The notes under the pieces were generated by a model, which was not told the DNA's origin, did not search any database, and worked only from the letters and a program-made list of their open reading frames with translations. A program made the translations under genes and the position numbers. DNA of 64,000 nucleotides, taken from positions 2,533,501 through 2,597,500 of the forward strand of contig NZ_LR734808.1 in the NCBI RefSeq assembly GCF_902506655.1. The letters are read 5' to 3'. This document shows, in pieces, positions 8,600 to 17,274 of the stretch. This DNA is from Marinoscillum sp. 108 (lineage in GTDB: Bacteria; Bacteroidota; Bacteroidia; Cytophagales; Cyclobacteriaceae). Positions within the stretch are counted from its first letter, which is position 1. The number at the start of each line of letters is the position of its first letter.

Positions 8600-9613
8600 C
8601 TATTTGTTTTTCATGGTCTCTATTTCTTTTTCAAGTTTTTCAACCCGCTCATTTTGCTCAATCAAATAAAGCGTCAGTTCCTCTATTTTCTCCAGCAGTT
8701 TGGCATTCATCTCCCCCAGCAAAATCCCCTGCTCCGCCACCTCTGTGGCCGATGGGATGCCGGGTAGGTGCTTGTTTGCTTTTATGAAGTCCGCTGTTGC
8801 TCCCAACTCTGGAAGCTCGTACCCCTCAGAAAAAACGTAATCTGGCCAGGGTGCCGCTTCTACTTTTACCTCTTCCATGATGGCTTTACCTGCTATGGCA
8901 AGCTCGTATCCGGCAGGAAGCGCTGTAGTACCTACTGTAAGAGCAGATGAAACATGTGTAAGTCCATCACCACGCACATAAAACCGCTTAACATTAATAT
9001 CAGGATCCCCAACTATGAAATAATCGGCTGTCGAACCAACATCGAAATCATCAGAAGGGTTAATCCAGAATTGAGCTGAATTGTTGCTCTCAATGTGTCG
9101 AATTTCAGCTGGGTCATTGGTCTGAGCACTGAAAAGTAACCTGCTCGTTGTGCCATTCTTACCCAGCGTTAAGTAACCAGAATGATCAAGTTTCAACTTA
9201 ACTGAATTATTGATACGCCATTCAAAACCACCTGTGGTTCCCGAGGTAGAAGACCCGATGAGCGAGGAAAGCTGCGAATCCCAGGTACCCACATTCCAAA
9301 CCAACCTACCTCCGCCCTGAAACCACAACTCATCAGAATGCGAAATACTGTGCCTGAAATCATTGTAAACACCAATCGTCATTCTCAAGTCTTCTGATCC
9401 GGAGCCAGGACTATCAGAACTTTCATCTTGAACAAGAATAAAAGCTCTATCTGACCCATAGTTTACGTTTGAGTGAAAGTTCATAAGAAAACTCCCACCA
9501 CTACTAGGAGACTTAAAGTTGACCAGACCACCACTGAAAGTGTTACCATTCCACTGAGCAAACCCCAGATTGGACAAACAAACCAACGCAAATGTTAATA
9601 AACTTCCTTTCAT
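8600..9613 (-). CDS. Fibre-like secreted protein, constant-tail family, copy 1
   Basis: The 337 residues begin with a Sec signal peptide (about 1-19, ending GFAQ). A Ser/Gly/Asn-rich beta-type head (20-240) follows, then the linker AIAGKAIMEEVKVE, the constant domain WPDYVFSEGYELPELG...HLPGIPSATEVAEQG, and a coiled coil starting GEMNAKLLEKIEELTLYLIE. Such proteins are usually annotated in Bacteroidota as tail-fibre-domain or TMF-family proteins and are expected to trimerise through the C-terminal coil. There is no T9SS sorting domain. It overlaps the next fibre gene by 4 bp and is last in a four-gene fibre operon. Function unknown, probably extracellular or surface binding. Confidence 0.75.
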   Translation of the reverse strand: MKGSLLTFALVCLSNLGFAQWNGNTFSGGLVNFKSPSSGGSFLMNFHSNVNYGSDRAFILVQDESSDSPGSGSEDLRMTIGVYNDFRHSISHSDELWFQGGGRLVWNVGTWDSQLSSLIGSSTSGTTGGFEWRINNSVKLKLDHSGYLTLGKNGTTSRLLFSAQTNDPAEIRHIESNNSAQFWINPSDDFDVGSTADYFIVGDPDINVKRFYVRGDGLTHVSSALTVGTTALPAGYELAIAGKAIMEEVKVEAAPWPDYVFSEGYELPELGATADFIKANKHLPGIPSATEVAEQGILLGEMNAKLLEKIEELTLYLIEQNERVEKLEKEIETMKNK

Positions 9614-10569
9614 TTTATTTTAGATTCAAGTTCGATGACTCTCTCGGAAAGGTTTTGATTGTCATTTTTTAGTTCAATGACATACAAAGTGAGCTCCTCT
9701 ATTTTCTCCAGCAGCTTCGCATTCATCTCCCCCAGCAAAATCCCCTGCTCCGCCACCTCTGTGGCTGATGGGATACCGGGTAGGTGCTTGTTTGCTTTTA
9801 TGAAGTCCGCTGTTGCTCCCAAATCTGGAAGCTCGTACCCCTCAGAAAAAACGTAATCTGGCCATGGTGCCGCTTCTACTTTTACTTCCTTACTCCGAAT
9901 GGTGCCATTTACTTCCAGTTTTTCAGTGGGGTTGATCACATCAACTCCCACGCTACCACCTGCGGTTAATGTCAAATTGTTTTGCCATTCCCATGATCCC
10001 GAGTTGTAGTATCTTGTTTGAAGCAACATTCTTCCACTGGCATTGGCATTACTTTCATTATTCGGTGTGACCATAATCCTTCCCTGCTGCCAGGCGTTAC
10101 CTCCATTGGTATTGGCAGGAATCACAAAGCCTAATGTAGCACCCTCATTCATGCTTCGAGTACCAGAAGAGGCTTCAATAATCAAATTAGCTGCCTTTTC
10201 ATCTGTTGAATTGATATCCACAGCATCTGACAAAACATGGAATTTTGCATCCGGGTTGGATAATCCCACACCAAAATCACCGCCCTTAATAAATGATTTC
10301 CCTGCTGGATGAAGTTGTATTTTAGTTTGATTGCCAGCGTTATTAAAAATTATGGCTCGATTATCCAAGGCATCAAAAGCAATGACATTGCCTTGATAAG
10401 ATACCCTCAGGGCATTGCCCGAAAATCTTCCAATCTTAACTCCATCATCTACATTTCCGCTCGCTAAAAATTTAACAAACCTGTTGTTGTTCATTGTAAG
10501 ATCATCGTTGCCCTGAGCAACGGCTCCTATGGCTAGAAGGCCCAATAAAATACTGACTAAAATTTTCAT
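9610..10569 (-). CDS. Fibre-like secreted protein, constant-tail family, copy 2
   Basis: 319 residues. The signal peptide is MKILVSILLGLLAIGAVAQ. The head (20-225) contains one VGLSNPDAKFHV repeat and a glycine-rich beta region. The linker NPTEKLEVNGTIRSKEVKVE precedes the constant domain (about 232-300) and a coiled coil ending in charged residues. The linker matches copy 3 (10573-11538) rather than copies 1 and 4, while the constant domain is almost identical in all four. It lies 3 bp after copy 3 and overlaps copy 1 by 4 bp. The head is unrelated at a glance to those of its neighbours. Confidence 0.75.
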   Translation of the reverse strand: MKILVSILLGLLAIGAVAQGNDDLTMNNNRFVKFLASGNVDDGVKIGRFSGNALRVSYQGNVIAFDALDNRAIIFNNAGNQTKIQLHPAGKSFIKGGDFGVGLSNPDAKFHVLSDAVDINSTDEKAANLIIEASSGTRSMNEGATLGFVIPANTNGGNAWQQGRIMVTPNNESNANASGRMLLQTRYYNSGSWEWQNNLTLTAGGSVGVDVINPTEKLEVNGTIRSKEVKVEAAPWPDYVFSEGYELPDLGATADFIKANKHLPGIPSATEVAEQGILLGEMNAKLLEKIEELTLYVIELKNDNQNLSERVIELESKIK

Positions 10570-10572
10570 GGC

Positions 10573-11538
10573 TTATTGCTTTTTAAGTTGGTCTATCTCT
10601 CCTTCTTGCGCCTCTAGTCTTTCAAGGATGAGGTCTATTTGTTTATCCTTTTCAATAAGGTGGAGCGTCAGTTCCTCTATTTTCTCCAGCAGTTTGGCAT
10701 TCATCTCCCCCAGCAAAATTCCTTGATCCGCCACCTCTGCAGCTGATGGGATACCAGGTAGATGCTTATTTGCTTTTATGAAGTCCGCTGTTGCCCCCAA
10801 ATCTGGAAGCTCGTACCCCTCAGAGAAAACGTAATCTGGCCAGGGAGAGGCTTCTACTTTTACTTCCTTACTCCGAATGGTGCCCTTTACTTCCAGCTTT
10901 TCAGTGGGGTGAACGACACCAACACCGACATTGCCACCACCATAAGCCAAGGTCACATCTGCAGATGAATAATGATTTAAACTGGCGTAAGCATTTGACC
11001 GGGAATCCATGATCAAGTGACCAGTGCCATCAGTACTGGCCATAATATTCGGATACCCATTTGCCCGACCCACTAGCATGGTGGGCTGAGAGGCCAATGA
11101 CAACAATTCCAATCTTGCATATGTGGAAGTTCCCCCTAATACCAGGCTTCCTTTGAAAAAAGAATCTCCATATCCGGCCAAACGAATATAGTTGGACTGG
11201 TCCCTACCATAAACATCAATCAATCCGTAACCATCATTTGGCCCATTGCTCCCACCTCCTCCTTTGGTTAATCTGACTGCATTAAAACTTCCCGCAGTGG
11301 TCTGATAGGCAAAATGATAGTGGCCATTCCAATTTGAAATCATGAAGTTAAGATCGGAGGCCCCTCCATAACCGTAGGACTCAATGACATTGGTGACATT
11401 GTTATGGGTGCCATCTCCGTCCGATTCAATTCTTAACCTGGCATAGCCACTGCCTTTATTCACAGTATATGATGACTCCTGGGCATAGGCAGAATGCACC
11501 AGCAATGTGATCATTAAATAAAATAGTAAGTCCTTCAT
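10573..11538 (-). CDS. Fibre-like secreted protein, constant-tail family, copy 3
   Basis: 321 residues with signal peptide ending HSAYAQ. The head (21-215) is Gly/Ser/Tyr-rich (GYGGASDLNFMISNWNGHYH). A VGVVHPTEKLEVKGTIRSKEVKVE linker, the constant domain WPDYVFSEGYELPDLG and the coiled-coil tail IEELTLHLIEKDKQIDLILE follow. At DNA level the constant part differs from copy 2 by only scattered substitutions over roughly 200 bp, including the TIRSKEV linker. It overlaps copy 4 by 4 bp. No enzymatic motif is visible. Confidence 0.75.
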   Translation of the reverse strand: MKDLLFYLMITLLVHSAYAQESSYTVNKGSGYARLRIESDGDGTHNNVTNVIESYGYGGASDLNFMISNWNGHYHFAYQTTAGSFNAVRLTKGGGGSNGPNDGYGLIDVYGRDQSNYIRLAGYGDSFFKGSLVLGGTSTYARLELLSLASQPTMLVGRANGYPNIMASTDGTGHLIMDSRSNAYASLNHYSSADVTLAYGGGNVGVGVVHPTEKLEVKGTIRSKEVKVEASPWPDYVFSEGYELPDLGATADFIKANKHLPGIPSAAEVADQGILLGEMNAKLLEKIEELTLHLIEKDKQIDLILERLEAQEGEIDQLKKQ

Positions 11539-12614
11539 TGTTTCTTATTCTCAAGGTTGGTTAGTCTCTCATTAAGCTTTTTGTTTTGCCGCTCCAGCTC
11601 GATCAAATGAAGGGTAAGCTCCTCAATCTTCTCCAGCAGCTTCGCATTCATCTCACCCAGCAAAATCCCCTGCTCCGCCACCTCTGTGGCTGACGGGATA
11701 CCAGGTAGGTGCTTATTTTCTTTTATGAAGTCCGCTGTAGCTCCCAAATCCGGAAGCTCGTACCCCTCAGAAAAGACGTAATCTGGCCATGGCGCCGCTT
11801 CTACTTTTATCTCTTCCATGATGGCTTTGCCAGCCACGGCAAGCCTATAACCTGATGGAATCAAGTCTGTATTTACTCCGAGGGTTTTATCATTCGTATT
11901 GATAAACACCGCAGTACTCGTGGGAGCTCCATCCCCTGAGTTAATATCGGTGAATAGCAACTTATCGTCAGTCATTATCCTAAGTTGACCTCCATAATCA
12001 TCAATTCGGCTGTAATAATTAGCCCATGAATCATTCCCCCACACCAATCCTTTGTTGGCAGTGCCATTATGAAACCGAATGGGATCCTCGAAGATGGTGG
12101 CGCCCTTCACATGCAGTTTGGACATTGGCTCAAGTGTCCCAATTCCCACTCTTTGGAGGTGTTCAGAATTATACACGACATTAGATGGGCTAATGGGCAC
12201 AATACTCGATACATCTGAAACAGGAGTGAGGTTAAAATCAGTGGTAGGATCTGACACATCAGTAATGGTAAACCCATTAGCATATGTAGCATTGGGAGTG
12301 GGAGTACTCTTCAAAACAAGATAACGGTTAGCTCCTGATCCAACATAACCCCACTCAAGCTTGATCTGCTTGTGATTGTAATTATATTCACTAACAATGG
12401 TAAACTCAGCCGTATTGTAGTTCCCGGAAACAATATAAACCACCATTTCGTGTACTGCGAAATCGCCTGTGGCGTAAATTTTCACCAAACGATTACCCCG
12501 AGTTCCGATCTGATACCACGTATCTCCGCTCGGTACGGAGTTGGTATAGGGCTGACCAACAGCCCACTGACTAGCCATGATCGTGACGAGCAGGAAGAAT
12601 AGTATGTGTTTCAT
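11535..12614 (-). CDS. Fibre-like secreted protein, constant-tail family, copy 4 (first of operon)
   Basis: About 359 residues. Start ATG 12614 gives the signal peptide MKHILFFLLVTIMASQWAVG; ATG 12629 would add five residues. The head opens with YTNSVPSGDTWYQIGTRG...GNYNTAEFTIVSEYN, a type of opening not shared with the other copies. It continues with VGIGTLEPMSKLHV, the AVAGKAIMEEIKVE linker (as in copy 1), the constant domain and the coiled coil. It is first in the four-gene operon 12614-8600. A conserved upstream element lies at 12714-12742. No T9SS signal is present. Confidence 0.75.
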   Translation of the reverse strand: MKHILFFLLVTIMASQWAVGQPYTNSVPSGDTWYQIGTRGNRLVKIYATGDFAVHEMVVYIVSGNYNTAEFTIVSEYNYNHKQIKLEWGYVGSGANRYLVLKSTPTPNATYANGFTITDVSDPTTDFNLTPVSDVSSIVPISPSNVVYNSEHLQRVGIGTLEPMSKLHVKGATIFEDPIRFHNGTANKGLVWGNDSWANYYSRIDDYGGQLRIMTDDKLLFTDINSGDGAPTSTAVFINTNDKTLGVNTDLIPSGYRLAVAGKAIMEEIKVEAAPWPDYVFSEGYELPDLGATADFIKENKHLPGIPSATEVAEQGILLGEMNAKLLEKIEELTLHLIELERQNKKLNERLTNLENKKQ

Positions 12615-12713
12615 CGAAGAGGTTGACATAAGCGGTGATCACCAACGGGCTTACATTTCTCTATTTAATTAAAATGACAATAGCCCAAAACAAAAAAAAG
12701 AAATTAACACATA

Positions 12714-12742
12714 GGATCAAAGGCTAATTTGTGAATAACGCA
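12714..12742 (-). promoter_or_regulatory. Conserved upstream element of fibre operon (copy B)
   Basis: On the minus strand this reads TGCGTTATTCACAAATTAGC followed by CTTTGATCC, and is nearly identical to 15277-15306. The similarity extends further toward the gene through an A/T-rich block (12680-12713). The element lies 85-113 bp upstream of ATG 12629. It may be a promoter or operator shared by the fibre operons. It does not obviously match the Bacteroidota -7/-33 consensus. Confidence 0.5.
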
Positions 12743-12758
12743 ACTTCATGCTTTGATA

Positions 12759-12779
12759 CTCTTGTGAACGCCACAAGAG
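12759..12779 (-). terminator. Hairpin downstream of fibre copy 5
   Basis: A perfect 8-bp inverted repeat CTCTTGTG/CACAAGAG with a 5-nt loop lies 63 bp after the stop of the 12842-14035 gene and just upstream of the next fibre promoter element. There is no T run after it on the minus strand, so it is at best a weak or factor-dependent terminator, or an RNA-stabilising hairpin. Confidence 0.35.
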
Positions 12780-12841
12780 CATATAACACTGACCTGTCAG
12801 GAAGGCTGTAAGAGCATACAGATATTCCTTCTCATAATTTT

Positions 12842-14035
12842 TTACTTATTTTCAAGTGCTTGAATTCTTCCCATGAGTTTGTCAAACTCGATGCTTTTAG
12901 ACTCCAATTGCTCCAATCGTTCTAAAAGCTCGATCTGATAGAGCGTTAGTTCCTCTATTTTTTTCAATAGCCGCATGTTCATATCTCCAAGATCAATTCC
13001 ATTTTCACCAATCTCAGTAGCAGAAGGAATTTCAGGAAGGTGCTTATTTTCGGTAATGTATGCTTTAGTTTCCTTTAGCGATAGGAGTTGGTAATCGGAT
13101 TCAAAGACATAATCCGGCACATCAATATTTGCAAGCACCTTGACTTCAGTTGCTCTAATCTGTCCATTCACTGCCAACTTTGACTTAGGATCTTCAATGC
13201 CAATGCCAACATTTACAGAATTGGTTCTGTCCAATAGAATGCTATTACCTATGCTTAACAAGTTGATACCAGCTCTGTGCAGTTCCAGTTCACCATCGTT
13301 GACAATATCAATGGTGATATCATCGTCCTCATTTCCAATTCCACCAGTTCCGAATCCAATTGACGATCCTCCTTGTGATAAAATTTGATAGTTGTTGAGC
13401 GCTATGTTCCCATTTACATCTAATCTCTGCGATGGAGTAGATGTTCCAATACCAACCTTACCAATGCTTTGATCAGTGTGTTTGATAGTAATATCCGCAA
13501 AGAAGACAGGCTGTCCTCCGGCCCCTACCCCAAACGTATGCCCCAACTTCAAATCTGCGTTGTGTGCACCAATTACTGAATAAGAGTTATCTGTAGCCAT
13601 TCCGATCGAAAGCCCTCTTGCTTCATTATCTACTCTTGTCACATCAAAGCCATAACTGATTGGATCAGTTGTTTCTAGCGGGGTACGCACCTGAAGGGGA
13701 AAATCCGGAGTAGTGGTGCCTATCCCAACCATTCCGTTATATAGATTTAGAAGATCATTATTCGAAGCACCACTTTTATAGATGTTCAGCGCTCCGGAAA
13801 ATCCCGTTTGTTTGATAGAAAAACTTCCTCCTGAGTTGGTCACTAATCTCCATGAGTCAGAATTGTTTCTTATTTTAATGGTGCCCTCAATATCTAATTT
13901 CTCCGTTGGACTAGAAACACCAACCCCTACAGCCCCGCTTCGCCAAATCGGATCGGTCGTAGAATTACCATTCCATTGGGCCCAAAGGGTGGTTGACAGA
14001 AGTATGGCAGGCAACAATATCAGTGCTTTTCTCAT
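12842..14035 (-). CDS. Fibre-like secreted protein, constant-tail family, copy 5
   Basis: 397 residues with signal peptide MRKALILLPAILLSTTLWAQ. The head contains at least four VGxG-x-PxxxLxV motifs (VGVGVSSPTEKLDI, VGIGTTTPDFPLQV, VGIGTSTPSQRLDV, VGIGIEDPKSKLAV), the repeat typical of this fibre class. The constant domain is more diverged (VPDYVFESDYQLLSLKETKAYITENKHLPEIPSATEIGENGIDLG), then GDMNMRLLKKIEELTLYQIE and a coiled coil. It lies 27 bp after copy 6 and so is second in a two-gene operon. 212 bp separates it from the next fibre operon. Confidence 0.75.
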   Translation of the reverse strand: MRKALILLPAILLSTTLWAQWNGNSTTDPIWRSGAVGVGVSSPTEKLDIEGTIKIRNNSDSWRLVTNSGGSFSIKQTGFSGALNIYKSGASNNDLLNLYNGMVGIGTTTPDFPLQVRTPLETTDPISYGFDVTRVDNEARGLSIGMATDNSYSVIGAHNADLKLGHTFGVGAGGQPVFFADITIKHTDQSIGKVGIGTSTPSQRLDVNGNIALNNYQILSQGGSSIGFGTGGIGNEDDDITIDIVNDGELELHRAGINLLSIGNSILLDRTNSVNVGIGIEDPKSKLAVNGQIRATEVKVLANIDVPDYVFESDYQLLSLKETKAYITENKHLPEIPSATEIGENGIDLGDMNMRLLKKIEELTLYQIELLERLEQLESKSIEFDKLMGRIQALENK

Positions 14036-14062
14036 CTTTTCTTAGATTTAATTTGTTTTATT

Positions 14063-15193
14063 TCAATGACTTCCGATCTGTGAAACTTGCTTCTCAAGTT
14101 CCTTGATTCTCATCTCCAGGGATTTATTTTGTTCGTGGTGAGCCCTTATTTCTTTATTCTGCTCAATGAGATAAAGCGTCAATTCCTCGATCTTCTGCAG
14201 CAATTTTGCGTTCATCTCTCCCAAGTTGATACCATGTGCTGTTACCTCAGCTTCACTGGGAATTTCGGGTAGATGTTGATGCTCACTGACATAACTTTCC
14301 AATTCCTCCAGGGGCCTTAGCTTATAGTCTTTTTCAAACACAAAGTCAGACCAGCCACTTGATTCTACTTTGATCTCTCTTGCCCCAATAGAACCTTCAA
14401 CGGCCAGTTTGTGAGAACCCGTTGCTGACGTCCCCATTCCAATCTGACCATTATTTTTTATATATATCCTATCGATCCCAGCTGTTCGTAAGTGTAAATT
14501 AGCCCCTCCTTCTGCATCCAAAACCGCACCTCCAGTCCCTACCCAGAGCTGAGCACTTCTATTCTGAGCAGCATTCAAGATTCTCAACCCATAGCCGGAA
14601 TTGGAGGATGATTGCTTAATAGCAAGCCTGTAGGTTCCGGGACTGGATATGCCCACAGCCATATTACCTGATGTGGTAAATACAAATTGAGGAGGCCCTG
14701 CAGCGGTTTTCAGGCCCAAATCCTTGTAAGATGTTCCGTCAAAGTTATGTGACGAAATATAATTTCCATAAGTATAATTGGCGGTAGAGGGTCCGGCAGC
14801 ACCGATAGAAATACGGCCTTCACCTGTCCTAAATCTCGCCACCACATCAGACCCTGAATTTTCCAGCACGTCCAATTTGGATATTGGGTTTGTCATCCCC
14901 ACCCCCATGTTACCTCCACTACTTGGGAACACAATAAAATTCCCCAAACCTGTCTTAATGGTCAGGTCACGATCATTGTACGTGAACAGAGAGAAATCAT
15001 TTCCATCGCCGTAATCTGCACTTGATTCGTTCAGCATAAGCCCCGCTCCGTAATCGGAAGAAGTACCTATGCGAATAAACTTATATACCCCGGTACTGTA
15101 ATGCTTTGGATTAAGGTATTGAACATCTACCTGTTGTGCAATGACACTTGAGGTGGAACACGCGAGCAAGATCGAATAGAAAAGAACTTTCAT
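14063..15193 (-). CDS. Fibre-like secreted protein, constant-tail family, copy 6
   Basis: 376 residues with signal peptide MKVLFYSILLACSTSSVIAQ. The head has VGMTNPISKLDV and related repeats. The linker TGSHKLAVEGSIGAREIKVE and the constant domain WSDFVFEKDYKLRPLEELESYVSEHQHLPEIP form a subgroup with copy 7 (15574-16557), which points the other way. The tail is GEMNAKLLQKIEELTLYLIEQNKEI plus a long charged coiled coil. It is first in the two-gene operon 15193-12842, with the shared upstream element at 15277-15306. Confidence 0.75.
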   Translation of the reverse strand: MKVLFYSILLACSTSSVIAQQVDVQYLNPKHYSTGVYKFIRIGTSSDYGAGLMLNESSADYGDGNDFSLFTYNDRDLTIKTGLGNFIVFPSSGGNMGVGMTNPISKLDVLENSGSDVVARFRTGEGRISIGAAGPSTANYTYGNYISSHNFDGTSYKDLGLKTAAGPPQFVFTTSGNMAVGISSPGTYRLAIKQSSSNSGYGLRILNAAQNRSAQLWVGTGGAVLDAEGGANLHLRTAGIDRIYIKNNGQIGMGTSATGSHKLAVEGSIGAREIKVESSGWSDFVFEKDYKLRPLEELESYVSEHQHLPEIPSEAEVTAHGINLGEMNAKLLQKIEELTLYLIEQNKEIRAHHEQNKSLEMRIKELEKQVSQIGSH

Positions 15194-15276
15194 AGGTTAG
15201 GATTATTTGGTGGTAGATAAGTTTCTGGCTTATTTGGTGACAATATAAACCCAACAAAAAAAGAAAATTCCCCCTT

Positions 15277-15306
15277 AGAATCAAAGACTTATTTGTGAAT
15301 AACGCA
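15277..15306 (-). promoter_or_regulatory. Conserved upstream element of fibre operon (copy A)
   Basis: On the minus strand this reads TGCGTTATTCACAAATAAGT then CTTTGATTCT. It aligns with 12714-12742, with the same A/T-rich extension toward the gene. It lies 84-113 bp before ATG 15193, the same spacing as copy B. A more degenerate relative lies upstream of the fibre gene at 26143. Confidence 0.5.
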
Positions 15307-15493
15307 GGGCAGTGTGATTCAAACTCAGAATGCTCAGAAAGGTACGAGCGTTGGTGGTAAGGACCAACGCAGTAAGCCACCCGACTATTATCTGAAACAG
15401 CATCGCGCAGCTCCTAAACTGACTACTTCATCTCTACTGAGAACCGTTGTGAGCTTCCCTTGCCGAAAATGCTAGATTTCACTAGCTTTATCT

Positions 15494-15524
15494 ATCGGTA
15501 CCTACCAATTTCGTGGTAGCCGAT
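15494..15524 (+). promoter_or_regulatory. Bulged hairpin in the leader of fibre copy 7
   Basis: ATCGG (15494-15498) and CTACC (15502-15506) pair with GGTAG (15515-15519) and CCGAT (15520-15524), leaving a 3-nt bulge and an 8-nt loop. It ends 49 bp before ATG 15574, so it would fall in the 5' leader if transcription starts upstream. No T run follows. The regulatory role is a guess. Confidence 0.3.
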
Positions 15525-15573
15525 CGCCTGGATTCATAACCAGGTCCAAAACCACAAATCTGAACATAAGGAA

Positions 15574-16557
15574 ATGAAAAAATTAACACTCACAATTTGC
15601 TTGTCAATTCTTGCACTCATGGGATACGCCCAAGTGACCGAACTACACGTGCACGGAGACCAAACCAGCAACCGAATATCACAATCCGGGGGAACCTATA
15701 CGGAACTGGCCCAAAGGACATGGAGTGGAAGTGCCGGGATTCTTTTCAGTGCATATGCGTCAGACACCTATGTGAATGGCGGGCTATCCACGACGGGCAA
15801 CACAAAATACAAATTCAATCCATCTGTTTTTGGATCAACATCGCATGGCGCCAAAATGATCTATACCAACCATTCGAGTATTGGCTTTTTTATTAGTCCG
15901 GCCTCAACCGCCGCAGGGGACGATGTTATCTGGGGTGATCCCGTGCTTTGGTTAATGAGAGGTGGAGACGTTGGTATTGGAACTATCCAGCCAAATGCCG
16001 GCCTGCATGTTCAAAATAAAGATTTATTAATATCAAATGATGTGTCAACTGGCGGGACGGGTATTTCAAAACTTATATTTTCTGAAGGCTCAGACGATAC
16101 TGCACCATTGGGCTTTTCCATCAATTATAACGGAGACAATTTCACAGGGGGAGACAACAAACTCTACTTCGAAAGCCCCACAGCAGGAGAAGTATTTACC
16201 ATTAGAAATGATGGGAAGGTCGGAATAGGAACCGCCTCAACTGGCTCACACAAACTCGCTGTGAATGGCTCTATTGGAGCAAGGGAAGTTAAAGTGGAGG
16301 CGGGTACCTGGTCTGATTTCGTTTTTGAGCAGGGCTATAGCTTGCGAACACTTGAAGAAGTAGAAGAACACATCGCCAGGAATGGTCATCTTCCGGATGT
16401 CCCAAATGAGGCACAGGTAACCGAGAGCGGAATCAACCTGGGTGAAATGGATGCCCTATTACTCCAGAAAATCGAAGAGTTAACGCTCTATCTTATCGAA
16501 CAGAACAAGAAAATAGAGGCGCTTCAAAATGAGCTCTCTGTCTTAAAAAGTAAATAA
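15574..16557 (+). CDS. Fibre-like secreted protein, constant-tail family, copy 7
   Basis: 327 residues with signal peptide MKKLTLTICLSILALMGYAQ. The head contains VGIGTIQPNAGLHV and VGIGTASTGSHKLAV repeats. The constant domain WSDFVFEQGYSLRTLEEVEEHIARNGHLPDVP and the tail GEMDALLLQKIEELTLYLIEQNKKIEALQNELSVLKSK end in a clean heptad coiled coil. It is the only copy on the plus strand and is transcribed alone, diverging from copy 6, its closest relative in linker and tail. The REP hairpin of a dead transposase element begins 35 bp after its stop. Confidence 0.75.
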   Translation: MKKLTLTICLSILALMGYAQVTELHVHGDQTSNRISQSGGTYTELAQRTWSGSAGILFSAYASDTYVNGGLSTTGNTKYKFNPSVFGSTSHGAKMIYTNHSSIGFFISPASTAAGDDVIWGDPVLWLMRGGDVGIGTIQPNAGLHVQNKDLLISNDVSTGGTGISKLIFSEGSDDTAPLGFSINYNGDNFTGGDNKLYFESPTAGEVFTIRNDGKVGIGTASTGSHKLAVNGSIGAREVKVEAGTWSDFVFEQGYSLRTLEEVEEHIARNGHLPDVPNEAQVTESGINLGEMDALLLQKIEELTLYLIEQNKKIEALQNELSVLKSK

Positions 16558-16591
16558 CACGATCTGACATGTTCGCCAACCCCCATCGTTG

Positions 16592-16612
16592 GCGCACGCG
16601 TGTCGCGTGTGC
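16592..16612 (-). repeat. REP-like palindrome, left end of transposase element
   Basis: The hairpin has a CACGCG-TGT-CGCGTG core extended to a 9-bp stem with one G-T pair. The same sequence occurs inverted at 17253-17273, with about 23 bp of identity including flanks. The two copies bracket a degenerate REP-associated tyrosine transposase, as is usual for that family. Confidence 0.85.
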
Positions 16613-16629
16613 TTTACTTTTTTCCTTTC

Positions 16630-17185
16630 CTATTTTATAAAATCCATCTCCAACAATCCCTTTCCACCACTGTAGCCGATGGCACTGCTGTATTTCCAAT
16701 GTTCGGCCTCACTTACAAAACCCGCTTCAATGGGATTTTCATGTAGGCCACCTTCTGATCAATAACGTGACTGCTCCACAACTCCATTGGTTTATTGTAT
16801 GCTGCCACAGTTGTTTTCCTTTCACATTGCTGGACTTAGAGCAGCTCGCTCAAACATCCACAAAAGTCATTCTTTCTTGCTTTCTCGAGGATTGTCCTCA
16901 ATTTCCTTTTGAAGCTTCTTAGAGGTATATTCTTTAAATCTCCCCAAAAGAGCTTCCGGGTTGTTTTCTTTCGCGGAAAAGATAAGATGCAAATGACTCG
17001 GCATAATACACCAACAAAACACTTCCATTCCTTTGTGCTTGCGACAATGGTCAAGACGCTCGACATAATCGAACTATAGAGGTCTCTAACAAAAACCAGT
17101 TCCACTGCGGATCCAACCAATAGACCGTGGCAAAGCTCACGAAATATAGTCCTTCAGGATTGTGAAACTTGTACTTTCTACTCAC
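16630..17185 (-). pseudogene. REP-associated tyrosine transposase (IS200-like, RAYT), degenerate
   Basis: A GTG start at 17185 begins SRKYKFHNPEGLYFVSFATVYWLD, the typical RAYT N-terminus. After a frameshift near 17110 the other frame reads HCRKHKGMEVFCWCIMPSHLHLIF, containing the HUH motif (His-Leu-His). It then shows LLGRFKEYTSKKLQKEIEDNP, an in-frame stop before LLWMFERA, further shifts, and the C-terminal HENPIEAGFVSEAEHWKYSS ending at a stop at 16630. Several stops and frameshifts make it non-functional. REP hairpins flank it in inverted orientation. These enzymes mobilise or spread REP elements rather than classical IS copies. Confidence 0.85.
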
Positions 17186-17252
17186 AACGGAAAAATACTC
17201 AAAAAATAGAAAATCACATGAATAGAACAGATATTGCTCAAGGGAGCTCAAG

Positions 17253-17273
17253 GCACACGCGACACGCGTGCGC
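17253..17273 (+). repeat. REP-like palindrome, right end of transposase element
   Basis: This is the inverted copy of 16592-16612, with core CACGCG-ACA/TGT-CGCGTG type stem, followed by CAGCGTGGGG. That matches the outward flank of the left copy (CAACGATGGGG on the other strand). It lies directly at the point where the reading frame of the upstream secreted gene fragment is lost. Confidence 0.85.
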
Positions 17274-17274
17274 C

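Larger units (their letters stand above)
15194..15573. other. Divergent intergenic region between fibre copies 6 and 7
   Basis: This 380-bp region separates leftward copy 6 and rightward copy 7, so it must hold both promoters. It contains the conserved element (15277-15306) for the leftward gene. In the leader of copy 7 there is a bulged hairpin: ATCGG...CTACC (494-506 of the 15 kb block) pairs with GGTAG-CCGAT (15515-15524). I see no RNA gene or small ORF. Confidence 0.5.
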
